Positions 16,295 to 25,386 are shown, numbered from the stretch's first letter. The stretch is 64,000 nt of DNA from SIG351 sp045627045 (GCA_045627045.1 JAZQMY010000056.1:51369-115368), one strand, 5' to 3'. Notes: generated by a model from the letters alone, not told the origin. Program-made: numbers and translations.

Positions 16295-16331
16295 ACCGTC
16301 GGTACTTCAAATCGGTACCGACGGTATTTTT
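16295..16331. terminator. Bidirectional terminator between nfnB and trpS
   Basis: Perfect 11-bp stem ACCGTCGGTAC (16295-16305) / GTACCGACGGT (16315-16325). T-rich tails occur on both strands, so it can end both convergent transcripts. Confidence 0.9.
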
Positions 16332-16349
16332 TACACAGATGAATTGAAA

Positions 16350-17372
16350 TTACTTGTTCATTACAAAGCCGACTTTCTTGTAAACCTTGTTGAGTGTTCT
16401 CTGAGCGATGTGATCGGCTCTTTCGGCACCGTTTCTGAAGAGGTTTTCGAGGTAAGTCTTGTCCTTGATTATCCTGTTGTATTCAGCCTGGATCTTTGAG
16501 ATGTTGTCTGCGGCACATTCTCCGACCTTGAGCTTGAAGTCGCCGTAGCCCTTGCCCTCGAACTCCTTCTCGATTTCTTCATAAGTCTTGTCTGTGAAGC
16601 AGGAGTAGATGTTCATGAGGTTTGAAATGCCGGGCTTGTTTTCCTGATCGAATTTAACAACGCAATCGGAATCTGTTACGGCACGCTTGACCTTGTTAAC
16701 GATGACCTTAGGATCATCAAGCATTGAAATGTATGAGTTTGCATCCTCGCTTGACTTGGACATCTTCTTGTCAGGCTCCTGAAGGCTCATAATTCTTGCG
16801 CCTGCACGGGGAATGAAGCCCTCCGGCATCTTGAATACGTCGCCGTAGATGTTGTTGAATCTCTCTGCGATGTCTCTTGTAATTTCAATGTGCTGACGCT
16901 GATCCTCACCGACAGGAACAAGATCAGCCTGATAAAGAAGGATATCTGCTGCCATAAGAACAGGATATGTAAAGAGACCTGCATTGATGTTGTCAGCGTG
17001 CTTGAGACTCTTTTCCTTGAACTGAGTCATTCTGTTGAGCTCACCCATATAGGTGAATGTGTTGAGGACCCATGAAAGCTGTGCGTGAGCGGGAACGTGT
17101 GACTGGATGTAAATAATATTCTTCTCGGGATCAAGGCCGCAGGCGATGTAAAGTGCTGCAAGAGTCATTGAGTTCTGACGAAGCTTCTGGGGATCCTGTC
17201 TTACTGTAAGTGCGTGCATATCAACGATGCAGTAGAGACAATCATAATCGTTCTGGAGGTTGACCCAGTTCTTTACGGCTCCGAGGTAGTTGCCGAGAGT
17301 GATGATTCCTGACGGCTGAATGCCGCTGAAAATTCTTTTCTTTGGTTCTTGTGTCTGTATTACTTCTTCCAT
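16350..17372 (-). CDS. trpS: Tryptophanyl-tRNA synthetase
   Basis: A 340-residue class I synthetase. The HIGH-equivalent region is FSGIQPSGIITLGNYLGAV (residues 15-33) and KMSKS is at 203-207 (DKKMSKSSED). Other family blocks are YPVLMAADILLYQ and VPVGEDQRQHIEITRDIAERFN. It charges tRNA-Trp. It is the last gene of a minus-strand operon dagK-rnhA-trpS, 13 bp after rnhA. There is no room for a T-box leader directly upstream, so tryptophan control through a T-box is not evident. Confidence 0.97.
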   Translation of the reverse strand: MEEVIQTQEPKKRIFSGIQPSGIITLGNYLGAVKNWVNLQNDYDCLYCIVDMHALTVRQDPQKLRQNSMTLAALYIACGLDPEKNIIYIQSHVPAHAQLSWVLNTFTYMGELNRMTQFKEKSLKHADNINAGLFTYPVLMAADILLYQADLVPVGEDQRQHIEITRDIAERFNNIYGDVFKMPEGFIPRAGARIMSLQEPDKKMSKSSEDANSYISMLDDPKVIVNKVKRAVTDSDCVVKFDQENKPGISNLMNIYSCFTDKTYEEIEKEFEGKGYGDFKLKVGECAADNISKIQAEYNRIIKDKTYLENLFRNGAERADHIAQRTLNKVYKKVGFVMNK

Positions 17373-17385
17373 TTTTAGACCTTCT

Positions 17386-17838
17386 TTATCTGAAATTGTT
17401 TATAGCGGACGTTGCAAGCTCATCGCAACGGTTATTGTTGACGTTGTCTGCGTGTCCTTTTACGTTAATGAATTCAACTTTATGTTCACGGGAAGCTTCA
17501 AGATAAGCTTTCCATAAATCAACGTTTTTTACAGGCTCTTTTGACGAATTTACCCAGCCTTTTTTCATCCAGCCCCATATCCAACCCTTATTGAATGCAT
17601 TACAAACATATTGGCTGTCGGAATAGACGGTAATATTACATGGAGACTTCAGCTTTTTCAGTGCTTCGATCACTGCGGTGAGCTCCATTCTGTTATTGGT
17701 GGTTTCGTGCTCGCCTCCTGAAATTTCAAGCTTGTGCTGAGCACCGCTCTGATCCGTGTAGAAGAGGATAGCACCCCATCCGCCGGGGCCTGGATTGCCG
17801 GAGCAGGCTCCGTCAGTATAAATTATGACTTCCTTCAT
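17386..17838 (-). CDS. rnhA: Ribonuclease HI
   Basis: A 150-residue protein with the full RNase HI catalytic set: D9 in IYTDGACSGNPGPGGWG, E52 in NNRMELTAV, D74 in VYSDSQYV and D139 in NRCDELA. The basic segment WGWMKKGWVNSSKEPVKN is the substrate-handle region. It removes RNA from RNA-DNA hybrids (primers, R-loops). Its start overlaps the end of the lipid kinase gene by 4 bp, indicating translational coupling. Confidence 0.96.
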   Translation of the reverse strand: MKEVIIYTDGACSGNPGPGGWGAILFYTDQSGAQHKLEISGGEHETTNNRMELTAVIEALKKLKSPCNITVYSDSQYVCNAFNKGWIWGWMKKGWVNSSKEPVKNVDLWKAYLEASREHKVEFINVKGHADNVNNNRCDELATSAINNFR

Positions 17839-18731
17839 GCTTTTGCGGCGGTTATCTTCTTTTCGGGAAGAAACATCCTGAGCTTGTTGTGCATTATGGA
17901 AACATTGAACTCAAGATTCTCGTATATTTCTCCGTCGATTTCGATCGGATATTTTGTTTTTGAGATGATCTGCGCCTTGGTTGTCCTTCTGAAGAATGCT
18001 TTTTTGCTTTTGAGGATTTTTCCGGAAACGAGGTTCAGGAGAGTGATGGGCTTCTTGTACCATTTCATGCTGTTGATAAGAACAAAGTCTATAAGCCCGT
18101 CTTCTGTGTCGGCTTCGGGAGCAATCGGAATTCCACCGCCAAAATCCTTGCCGTTTCCTGCGCAGGCAATAAAGCATTCATGATCCGTGCAAGTGCTGTC
18201 TGTTTTTACGAGGATCTTTTTGCATTTGTACTTGATTAGGCTGATCACTGTTGAAATAAGATATTTTGCCTTGCCCTTGAGGATTTTGCTTGAATAGCAG
18301 CGCTTGAGAATATCCACATCAATACCCGTTCCGATTACGTTGATTCCTCTCACGCCGGAGCATTCCAGATAGTCAACATATCTTGTACTGCCGGAGAGAA
18401 TGATTTCAAGTGCCTTGATCGCATCAATCGGAATGCAGGCAGTCGAAGCAAAATCGTTTCCGCTGCCGCAGGGGATGAGACCGAGATTGACATTGGCGGG
18501 GTCTTCTATTCCGTTCAGAACCTCGTGAAGAGTTCCGTCACCGCCCAGAACAATAATGTCCCTGCATCCTGCAGTTGTGAGCTGCTTTGCAATTTCGGTA
18601 GCATGATGCTTGAAAAATGTCTTGTGGAATACGTGAGGGATATTCCTCTTTGTCAGCTCGGCAGAAATGACATCCTTGAATTTGAGGCATTTTCCGTTTC
18701 CGGCTGTCGGGTTATAAATGAAATTCAGCAT
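17835..18731 (-). CDS. Diacylglycerol kinase-family lipid kinase
   Basis: A 298-residue soluble kinase of the DagK/YegS type. The nucleotide site is IIVLGGDGTLHEVLNGI (GGDGT at 63-67), followed by LGLIPCGSGNDFAST and, in the C-terminal lobe, a GLIDFVLI strand and IEIDGEIYENLEFNVSIM. It phosphorylates diacylglycerol or a related lipid at the membrane, recycling it into phospholipid or lipoteichoic acid metabolism. It is the first gene of the operon with rnhA and trpS and is divergent from trmB. Confidence 0.88.
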   Translation of the reverse strand: MLNFIYNPTAGNGKCLKFKDVISAELTKRNIPHVFHKTFFKHHATEIAKQLTTAGCRDIIVLGGDGTLHEVLNGIEDPANVNLGLIPCGSGNDFASTACIPIDAIKALEIILSGSTRYVDYLECSGVRGINVIGTGIDVDILKRCYSSKILKGKAKYLISTVISLIKYKCKKILVKTDSTCTDHECFIACAGNGKDFGGGIPIAPEADTEDGLIDFVLINSMKWYKKPITLLNLVSGKILKSKKAFFRRTTKAQIISKTKYPIEIDGEIYENLEFNVSIMHNKLRMFLPEKKITAAKA

Positions 18732-18828
18732 GAATGATACTTTTCCTCTTAATACAATTATAAATTATATTATATATTAAAAGTAATTTTTTGTCAACAA
18801 TGATAATTTGATTTTTAATAATATATAC

Positions 18829-18857
18829 TTGAAATAATAAGCTTTATATGATAAAAT
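18829..18857 (+). promoter_or_regulatory. trmB promoter
   Basis: TTGAAA (18829-18834), 17-bp spacer, TAAAAT (18852-18857), 33 bp before the trmB start codon; a CGGAG site is at the expected distance. Confidence 0.72.
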
Positions 18858-18890
18858 AAACACAAAAATCAATATCGGAGAATTTTATTT

Positions 18891-19568
18891 ATGCGAATGA
18901 GAAGAATGAAAAATCTTGATGAATGCATTGATTCATTCGGAGATTATTTTATCAGAGTTGACTACGGCAACCAGAATTCAAGTATTGTGGAGGAGAAGGA
19001 TATTCACTATTTCGACTACGAAAAGTTATTCGGAAATTCAAATCCTGTTGAGCTTGAAATCGGCTGCGGAAAGGGTCAGTTCATAACAGAGCTTGCAAAG
19101 AGAACACCTGACATAAACTATTTTGCCGTGGAGAAGAATCCTTCTGTCCTTGCAATGGCGGCAAGAAAGGCTCTTGACGAGGGCGTGAAGAACGTCCGCT
19201 TTATGTGCTGCAGTGCGGAATATCTTGAGAGATATTTTCAACCGAAATCAATAGGACGTCTTTACCTCAATTTCTCATGTCCGTTCCCGAAGGGCACATA
19301 CAGGAACAGAAGATTGACTTATCCGAAGTTCCTTGAAATATACAAAAAAATACTTACTGATGACGCCGAAATCCATCAGAAGACAGACAATATGCACTTC
19401 TTTGAATTTTCAATAGAGCAGTTCTCGCAGAACGGCTTCGGCTTGAAGAATGTCACTCTTGATCTGCACCATTCGGGCTTTGAGGGTAATATCGTAACGG
19501 AGTATGAACAGAGATTCCTTGATCTCGGTCAGCCGATTTACAGGCTCGAAGCTTATATGATTAAATAA
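18891..19568 (+). CDS. trmB: tRNA (guanine-N7-)-methyltransferase with altered signature motif
   Basis: A 225-residue SAM-dependent methyltransferase. The SAM motif is LEIGCGKGQF (residues 55-64), followed by FAVEKNPSVLAMA. The family signature, normally FSDPWPKKRHxKRRLT, reads NFSCPFPKGTYRNRRLTYP here: the conserved Asp and Trp are replaced by C130 and F132. The distal block HQKTDNMHFFEFS is kept. TrmB makes m7G46 in tRNA. The substitutions may alter activity or may be a lineage variant; the remaining scaffold and length (normally about 215-230) are typical. It has its own promoter. Confidence 0.88.
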   Translation: MRMRRMKNLDECIDSFGDYFIRVDYGNQNSSIVEEKDIHYFDYEKLFGNSNPVELEIGCGKGQFITELAKRTPDINYFAVEKNPSVLAMAARKALDEGVKNVRFMCCSAEYLERYFQPKSIGRLYLNFSCPFPKGTYRNRRLTYPKFLEIYKKILTDDAEIHQKTDNMHFFEFSIEQFSQNGFGLKNVTLDLHHSGFEGNIVTEYEQRFLDLGQPIYRLEAYMIK

Positions 19569-19626
19569 AATCAATAGAAAAATAAAGAATTATCAAAAAT
19601 ATTTATTGAAAAACGATAAAAACCTA

Positions 19627-19655
19627 TTGACAATATGAGAAATCTGCGGTATAAT
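19627..19655 (+). promoter_or_regulatory. Consensus promoter of the DUF4173 gene
   Basis: Exact TTGACA (19627-19632), 17-bp spacer, exact TATAAT (19650-19655); AAGGAG lies before the ATG at 19689. Confidence 0.85.
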
Positions 19656-19688
19656 AAAGACACTTAATCAAGTAAGGAGTATTAATTT

Positions 19689-21320
19689 ATGAGTGAAGTT
19701 CAGACTGAAACCCAGAAAACATTTTCAACTGCAGATACGATTTTTGCGTGGCTGTGCTTTGTTGCATGCTATTTGTATTGCAGAGTATTTCCGGCAACGA
19801 TAAATCCGCTTGGCGGAGCGCTCGTTCTCGGAGGCCTTTTTATTGTGGCATTCATCGTATTTGCCGCAAACGGAGCAAAGCCGTCGAAGAAAGGAGTTCT
19901 TTCGGCAATATCGTCGCTTCTGCTTCTTTTGTCGCTTGTAGTCACATCGGATGAATTCCTGCACTTTTTTGCATTCGGCTATTCGATGCTCTCCTTCATA
20001 TATTTTATTTATTCCGCATGGAAAAACAATATTGAAGAAGATCTTTCGGATTTCGTGCTTGCGGACTATTTCAAGGCTCTCGTGATAATGCCTTTTGCAT
20101 CATTCGGTGCTCCGTTCGTGAAGAACCTTATGCCCGGCGGCTCAAAGGGAAAGAAGACGGCTGTCAGCGTGATAGCAGGCATACTTCTTGCCATTATTCC
20201 TACTGCGTTAGTTCTATCGCTTCTTTCGTATGACAGGGATTTTTTACACATAATATCAACATTTCTGAAATTGTCATGGGATGGCTTTTTTTCACAGTTC
20301 TTCAGTGTGACATTCGGCTTCCTGATGGCAATGTATGTTTTCGGTGCTTACCATTCATCAAAAAATAAAAAATGTAAAGAGATTATAACAAGAGACAGTT
20401 GCAAGAAAGCATCGGGAAAGATAAAGTTTATTTCGCCGGTTACGGCAATAATTGCGGTGGTTCCTGTAATAGCGGTTTATGTTATTTTCTTTGTTTCACA
20501 GTGGAAATACTATGTTGCTGGATTCACGGGCGTGCTTCCCGAGAACTTCATTTATTCTGAATATGCGAGGGAAGGCTTCTTCCAGCTTTGCACTGTTGCG
20601 GCAATCAATCTTGTGATAATTGCGGTCATGCTTCTTTTCACAAAGCTCAGAAATGAGAAAACGCATCCGATTGTCAGGATCCTCTCCGTGATTATTTCCG
20701 TATGCACGTTTGTGCTCATGAGCACGGCATTCTCAAAGCTTGTGATGTATATAAAGCACTTCGGACTTACACAGCTGAGAGTATATTCGGCTTGGTTTAT
20801 GATACTGCTCGTTTTCGTGTTCGCACTTGTGATAGTCAAGCAGATCAAAACCGATTTCAAGCTTATTCCTGTTGCATTCATCCTTTGCGTTGTTTTCTAT
20901 ACGGTTCTGTCATTTTCAGGTGTGAACGGATTTATTGCAAAGTATAATACGGACAGATATTTTGACGGCTCAATTCCTGAAGTTGACCTTCAGACTATAT
21001 ATGACCTGGGAGATGAGGCGGTTCCTCAGCTTGAGAGAATAGCAAATGACCTCGACAAAAAGTACGGTACGAATATTGCAGAGTTTGCGGCATATTCATA
21101 CAGTGATAAGCCTACGGAAAATATAGATAAGACATTGTATGAGAAAATGGATCGGAAGGACCGCAAAATATATGACAGTCTTGCGCTTGAACTCTGGAAT
21201 TCAGCTAACTATTTTGAAAAGGAGTTCAAGTCGATGACTATTCCACACTACAAAGCAGGAAAGACGCTTGAAAGACTTGGCTTCACACTTGATGATGAGC
21301 GGAAAACAAGAGAAGGATAA
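19689..21320 (+). CDS. DUF4173/DUF4153-type polytopic membrane protein
   Basis: A 543-residue membrane protein with about 10-12 hydrophobic helices over the first 420 residues and a soluble C-terminal domain of about 120 residues (STYNTDRY-like segment YNTDRYFDGSIPEVDLQTI.., then DLGDEAVPQLERIANDL). The pattern LIVKQIKTDFKLIPVAFIL.. followed by AKYNTDRY is typical of DUF4173 proteins of Firmicutes. Function is unknown; in other species these genes often lie near two-component regulators, which are absent here. It is transcribed alone from a consensus promoter and ends at a strong terminator that faces the phage-like locus. Confidence 0.75.
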   Translation: MSEVQTETQKTFSTADTIFAWLCFVACYLYCRVFPATINPLGGALVLGGLFIVAFIVFAANGAKPSKKGVLSAISSLLLLLSLVVTSDEFLHFFAFGYSMLSFIYFIYSAWKNNIEEDLSDFVLADYFKALVIMPFASFGAPFVKNLMPGGSKGKKTAVSVIAGILLAIIPTALVLSLLSYDRDFLHIISTFLKLSWDGFFSQFFSVTFGFLMAMYVFGAYHSSKNKKCKEIITRDSCKKASGKIKFISPVTAIIAVVPVIAVYVIFFVSQWKYYVAGFTGVLPENFIYSEYAREGFFQLCTVAAINLVIIAVMLLFTKLRNEKTHPIVRILSVIISVCTFVLMSTAFSKLVMYIKHFGLTQLRVYSAWFMILLVFVFALVIVKQIKTDFKLIPVAFILCVVFYTVLSFSGVNGFIAKYNTDRYFDGSIPEVDLQTIYDLGDEAVPQLERIANDLDKKYGTNIAEFAAYSYSDKPTENIDKTLYEKMDRKDRKIYDSLALELWNSANYFEKEFKSMTIPHYKAGKTLERLGFTLDDERKTREG

Positions 21321-21363
21321 GTCCGAAGGAAAAGAAAAACGATAAAACCGGTATAAACGAATT

Positions 21364-21400
21364 GCTCCTCCGCACTTGAAAAGATACGGAGGAGCTTTTT
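21364..21400 (+). terminator. Terminator after the DUF4173 gene
   Basis: Perfect stem GCTCCTCCG (21364-21372) / CGGAGGAGC (21387-21395), then T6. The opposite strand has no T-tail after the stem, so it serves only the plus-strand gene. Confidence 0.88.
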
Positions 21401-21976
21401 TCAGTTCATATAATTGACCTTGAGCTTGATTTTTTCAGAGACATCATTCTTGATTTTTGATATCAGCTCTGTTGCCATTTCGTAATAGCAGCTGGAATCT
21501 TCGAATTTACGTCTTGAATGCAGATATCTGTATGCTGCCCAGAGCGAGAAGACATTGTGATATTCTTTCGGAATGACGGGCATATTTGTTGCGGTTGAAA
21601 CGGTGAGGCTTACGATAGGATTCTGATTTACAAGAAGCGCAGGCATATAGTTATAGGTAATGACCACGTTCTGTGCGGATGTTCTTACGGAAATAATGTT
21701 TCCGACATTTCTTTCCCAGAGAAGTCTTTCTCCGGAGAGGCTTGTGATCTTTCTGATTCCGAGAAGCTCGTTGTTCAGGGAATCCGTATTGAATTCGTGA
21801 TCACTGTCAAGTCGGACAGTTTCCTTTGCGAAAAGCCTGTATGCATCCGTCATTATCCTTCTGTAAACCTCGTTATAAGCGGTGAGAAAGAATGCGGAAA
21901 GCTCGGTTCTTGCTTCGTTATCGACGGGCCTTCTGATGTACTGAAGAGAAAGCGTATCAAGTTCGTATACGTTCAT
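21401..21976 (-). CDS. Head-tail adaptor-like protein (podovirus gp4/gp11 type)
   Basis: A 191-residue protein. The start at 21976 is supported by CCGGAGGAATTCACA directly upstream; a longer open frame exists but has no such site. The chain is mostly helical at both ends with a beta-rich middle (RTSAQNVVITYNYMPALLV). The C-terminal block MPVIPKEYHNVFSLWAAYRYL..CYYEMATELISKIKNDV resembles portal-ring adaptors of T7 (gp11) and P22 (gp4) type phages. It follows terminase, portal and an 85-aa gene in the same direction, as expected for head-completion genes. It is the last gene before the convergent DUF4173 terminator and has no terminator of its own. The assignment is by pattern, not by strong motif. 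Confidence 0.55.
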   Translation of the reverse strand: MNVYELDTLSLQYIRRPVDNEARTELSAFFLTAYNEVYRRIMTDAYRLFAKETVRLDSDHEFNTDSLNNELLGIRKITSLSGERLLWERNVGNIISVRTSAQNVVITYNYMPALLVNQNPIVSLTVSTATNMPVIPKEYHNVFSLWAAYRYLHSRRKFEDSSCYYEMATELISKIKNDVSEKIKLKVNYMN

Positions 21977-21992
21977 TGTGAATTCCTCCGGA

Positions 21993-22250
21993 TTAAATGC
22001 CGAGTCTTCCTGCCTGGAGAAGAAGGAGATATACTGATTCCGGGACTTCCACGGAAACGCCGCACTGGATTCTGAATACGTATCCGTTGCAGCAAAGCTC
22101 AACTGTTGAAGGTCTGCCTTCTATTACTGGGAGAATTACGGTGTATCTGATGTCGTCGGCAAGCTCTTTGGCGATTTCCTGAATGCCTTTGTCGATTTCG
22201 CTGTCGGTGAGTCTTTTTGAAATGCTGTCTGTTGTGTTGATGTTTTTCAT
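21993..22250 (-). CDS. Small phage-cluster protein of unknown function
   Basis: An 85-residue protein between the portal gene (25 bp away) and the adaptor-like gene (16 bp away), with an AAAGGA site. It has an N-terminal amphipathic helix (SEIDKGIQEIAKELADDIRYTV) and a beta-rich C-terminal half with a hydrophobic end (VPESVYLLLLQAGRLGI). I do not recognise a family. By position it could be a head decoration, connector or assembly protein. Confidence 0.65.
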   Translation of the reverse strand: MKNINTTDSISKRLTDSEIDKGIQEIAKELADDIRYTVILPVIEGRPSTVELCCNGYVFRIQCGVSVEVPESVYLLLLQAGRLGI

Positions 22251-22275
22251 AGTTGATTATCCTTTCTTGTTTTGT

Positions 22276-23811
22276 TTATTCCTGTGTGTCTGAAACGGCG
22301 TCAAGCTCGTCCTTTCCTTCAAAGCTCATAAGGCTGAGCATCTGCTTTGATGTTATAACGCCTTCTTTGTGGAGCTCCATAGCGATTTCATTGTTGTATG
22401 TGACCTCGTACGGATTTTTCTTCTGTGCGTGAACCTTGATATCAAAATCGTATTTTGAATGATCGGAAAATTCCGCAGGATCAAAATAATATGACTGCTT
22501 TGCTCCCTTGCCTGTGATTCTTACAACACGGGTGTTGTCATAAAACTGTGCAACACGGGAGAGCATCATTTTTACGATTTCGGTGTAGTGATCGTATATT
22601 CTGCCGACGATGTTTCTTGTTCGCTTGCTTGCGGCATTCTGAAGAGCGAGAATGGCACTTGCGGCGGTGATTGATGATGTGGCTTCGCCTCTTGCAAGCT
22701 CTGTCTGACCTGAATCCTTCTTGAGCATATCAATCATGAACGAGAGATGTTCCTGAACCATGGGCGATATTGAAGCCGGCTGGAACCAGCGGATGCTTCT
22801 GTCGGAGATATCGGAGCCTTCGAGAACGTCCTCATCCCAATCGGCAAGCTTTTCCTTGGGAATATTGCAGCGTGAGTCCTTGAGAAGACGCATCTTGCCT
22901 GACATAAACGAGTTCTTGAGTATGATTCTGTCGAGCATATCAATGTATTCCTGCTCGGGCTTGAATACGTCGATCATTCCCATGCCGATAGGTGAATCCT
23001 CAAGTTCATAAAGCGGGATCACCACGAACGGATAAAGACCGTCGGAATAAATGCCTGTCTGAGCAGTCTCTTCGTTTTCCTCGCTCCATTCAAGAAGAAC
23101 GCCTCCTGCAATTTTGGCCATATGAACCACCGTGCTCATTGAGGAGGGATTATACTTCTTGTACCAGCGCTCAATAAGAAGAATCCCGTTTTCACTGTCT
23201 GAAATCATTCCGGAGCTCTGAAGCCACGGCTTGTCCGAGAATTTATCTGCTTTTTCGGGATAGCGCTCACGGAACCACTCCTTATCGTGAAAGCTGAATC
23301 TGAAAACATTTCTTCCGTTCTGGATGTCGTCATAAGCGGTATCCCAAAGAAAATATCTCATATCGCACGGAGAGACATCAATATCTCCGTAGCCTCCGTA
23401 AAGAGAGCTGTTCCAGAAGACGGAGAAGCAGCAGGCACCGTTCTTCAGGAGACGAAGAGTCTCGCTTCTGTACTTTCCTGCAAAGGAGCATCTCTCAAGA
23501 GCTGAATTGACTATTGAGGAGAGCGTACCTGCAAGCTCTTCATCCTCCTTGCCGTAGGGGAGAAGCACTGCTTCGGGGTAGTTGTCCATAAGCTCTGAAT
23601 GAACGTTTTCAATGGAACTGAAGAGAACGGGAATGCTCGGATAAGGCTCGTTCGGGAGCTTTTCTTTTGAATGCCAGTGATCGGAACGCCAGAAATTCTC
23701 GTTTTCCTTGCATCTGGCACGAAAGCCGGATGTTTTTTCGTAGTACTGTCTGAACAGTCTTTCGCTTTCGTCGATAAAAGCTTCCCGGACTGCTGTTGTC
23801 GGATAAATCAT
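22276..23811 (-). CDS. Phage portal protein (podovirus/P22-like)
   Basis: A 511-residue protein. The start at 23811 is chosen because AAAGGAAAGGATACAAA precedes it; the longer frame has no such site. It lies 43 bp after the terminase. The N-terminus (FRQYYEKTSGFRARCKENE..FWRSDHW), the wing/crown segment with a tyrosine-rich patch, the long helix GMIDVFKPEQEYIDMLDRI, and the Ala-rich QTELARGEATSSITAASAILALQ near residue 400 match large portal proteins of short-tailed phages. The portal forms the dodecameric DNA entry ring. The frame is open and full length, with no sign of decay, and codon use resembles the host. Confidence 0.82.
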   Translation of the reverse strand: MIYPTTAVREAFIDESERLFRQYYEKTSGFRARCKENENFWRSDHWHSKEKLPNEPYPSIPVLFSSIENVHSELMDNYPEAVLLPYGKEDEELAGTLSSIVNSALERCSFAGKYRSETLRLLKNGACCFSVFWNSSLYGGYGDIDVSPCDMRYFLWDTAYDDIQNGRNVFRFSFHDKEWFRERYPEKADKFSDKPWLQSSGMISDSENGILLIERWYKKYNPSSMSTVVHMAKIAGGVLLEWSEENEETAQTGIYSDGLYPFVVIPLYELEDSPIGMGMIDVFKPEQEYIDMLDRIILKNSFMSGKMRLLKDSRCNIPKEKLADWDEDVLEGSDISDRSIRWFQPASISPMVQEHLSFMIDMLKKDSGQTELARGEATSSITAASAILALQNAASKRTRNIVGRIYDHYTEIVKMMLSRVAQFYDNTRVVRITGKGAKQSYYFDPAEFSDHSKYDFDIKVHAQKKNPYEVTYNNEIAMELHKEGVITSKQMLSLMSFEGKDELDAVSDTQE

Positions 23812-23854
23812 TTTGTATCCTTTCCTTTCTTTGTTTATAATATCAAACCGCATA

Positions 23855-25243
23855 TTATGAAAGCGGATCGAATTCTTTTCGGATGACGGGAGATGGCACG
23901 GACTTCGGCTGAGGCCTTATGGGGTGCGCCATGAACATATATCTCGTTTCATCATAGATGTGGTCTTCACCGTCCGTGTCGATATCCTCGCTGTTGATCC
24001 TGCTGTAAACAAGATCCGGAAAAGTACGGATGAAATCTTGGCAGGTATTGAAAACGTAGAACATGGGCATACCTGAATTGTCAAATTTAAGTCTGTAATG
24101 GACCTGCATTTTGCCGGCAAGTCGTGCGTTATCGCCTCTTCGGAAATAGACACCGTGGTTTTCCATCTGCCTTGCGATGCTTTCGCCGCGGCTCCCTTCA
24201 AATATAGAAGGGTCGGCTATGCCTGTGACCTCATTTTCACCGTTTTCCCTTTCGATACGGGCTATTTCCTTTGCGATTTCCTCGGGCGGAATGCGGATGC
24301 CTTCGTTTGGTGTTCCGCTGCAGCCGTAGTATTCACGGTAGCGGTAAAGCCTGCCGTCATTATCCTCAGCCCACCATCCGACGGAAAACGGCCTTGAAAA
24401 ACCGAAATCGAAGCTCCTGTATCTCGGCCAGCTTGCAGGAATGTCAAATGGCTCGATGACATGAGTGTGCTTCATTGTCAGATAGTTGGCAGGATCGTTT
24501 GTCCATTCGGTGAAAACCTGACCTTCAAATGCATCCCACAGACCGAGAAGGAGCGCCTTGCGGAGCTTTTCGGGCTTTTGCTCAAGCTCAAAGATATAGT
24601 CCTTTGTGATATGCGGATTATCTGTCGCAAGCGCAGGGATATACTGAACTGTACGGACCTCGCTTGTGCCTAGGACGGAGCTTCTGACTTCTTTCCTGTA
24701 AACCTTGTACGGCTCACGGCCTTCGATGAACATGGCTTTGACCCAACCGTGACCTATGCCGCCCGGATTTGTGGTGCATCTCACAACAGGCTTGATGCAA
24801 AGACCTCCCGGAGCACGAAGTCTCGTTTTCAGATAATCGTAGACATCCTTTTCAAAATGAGTAAGCTCATCAATGAAGAGCCAATGTATTTCAACTCCCT
24901 GATATCTTGTGACGTCATTTATTCCGGAACAGTAGCGAAAATGAAGCGCACTGCCGTTTTTCAGGAGAAAGTCATGCGTTGCGGCCTTGTATTTGCCGAG
25001 AACGTCGGGAATTGATGAGAGCGCCTCACGGATAAGCGTATCACGGAGCTCAGGGTAGCTTCTTCTGAAAAGAAAAGCGTGTGTTTTCGGATGCTCAAGG
25101 CATCTTAAAAGAGCTTCCATCACGCAGGCCTTTGACTTGCCTCCTCCTGCCGCACCGCCGTAAAGAACCTCATCGGCTGTGCTTTTGTGGAAAAGCATCT
25201 GCTTTTCTGTGGGAGTATAATTCAGGTAAACTGTTGTAGACAT
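23855..25243 (-). CDS. terL: Phage terminase large subunit
   Basis: A 462-residue packaging motor with both domains. ATPase: Walker A GGAAGGGKS (29-37), Walker B LFIDE (122-126) and the coupling motif CTTNPGG (157-163). RNase H-like nuclease: D279 in YRSFDFGFSRPF, D344 in TGIADPSIF and D427/D431 in GEDHIYDETRY. All key acidic residues are present, so the enzyme looks functional. It cuts and packages DNA into a procapsid through the portal. It has a GAAAGGATG site and starts a four-gene minus-strand cluster. No small terminase was recognised next to it. Confidence 0.93.
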   Translation of the reverse strand: MSTTVYLNYTPTEKQMLFHKSTADEVLYGGAAGGGKSKACVMEALLRCLEHPKTHAFLFRRSYPELRDTLIREALSSIPDVLGKYKAATHDFLLKNGSALHFRYCSGINDVTRYQGVEIHWLFIDELTHFEKDVYDYLKTRLRAPGGLCIKPVVRCTTNPGGIGHGWVKAMFIEGREPYKVYRKEVRSSVLGTSEVRTVQYIPALATDNPHITKDYIFELEQKPEKLRKALLLGLWDAFEGQVFTEWTNDPANYLTMKHTHVIEPFDIPASWPRYRSFDFGFSRPFSVGWWAEDNDGRLYRYREYYGCSGTPNEGIRIPPEEIAKEIARIERENGENEVTGIADPSIFEGSRGESIARQMENHGVYFRRGDNARLAGKMQVHYRLKFDNSGMPMFYVFNTCQDFIRTFPDLVYSRINSEDIDTDGEDHIYDETRYMFMAHPIRPQPKSVPSPVIRKEFDPLS

Positions 25244-25293
25244 TGTTTGTATTCATCCTTTCTGTATATAATTTAACATTGCGCAAAACTTTT

Positions 25294-25322
25294 TTGTCCC
25301 GAAAAATTATATATAATAAAAT
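25294..25322 (+). promoter_or_regulatory. Probable promoter of the SPOR-domain gene
   Basis: TTGTCC (25294-25299), 17-bp spacer, TAAAAT (25317-25322), in the divergent interval between terL and the SPOR gene. No equally good promoter for terL was found on the minus strand of this interval. Confidence 0.55.
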
Positions 25323-25386
25323 ATCGTCCTATTTCTGATGCAAATGGAATATTATTTAGCAAAACAGAGTTGAAAGGATAAAAAAC

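Noticed and set aside
16350..17840. T-box leader for trpS
   Set aside because: Only 13 bp separate trpS from rnhA, so there is no space for a T-box directly upstream, and no specifier-loop-like structure was seen before the operon.
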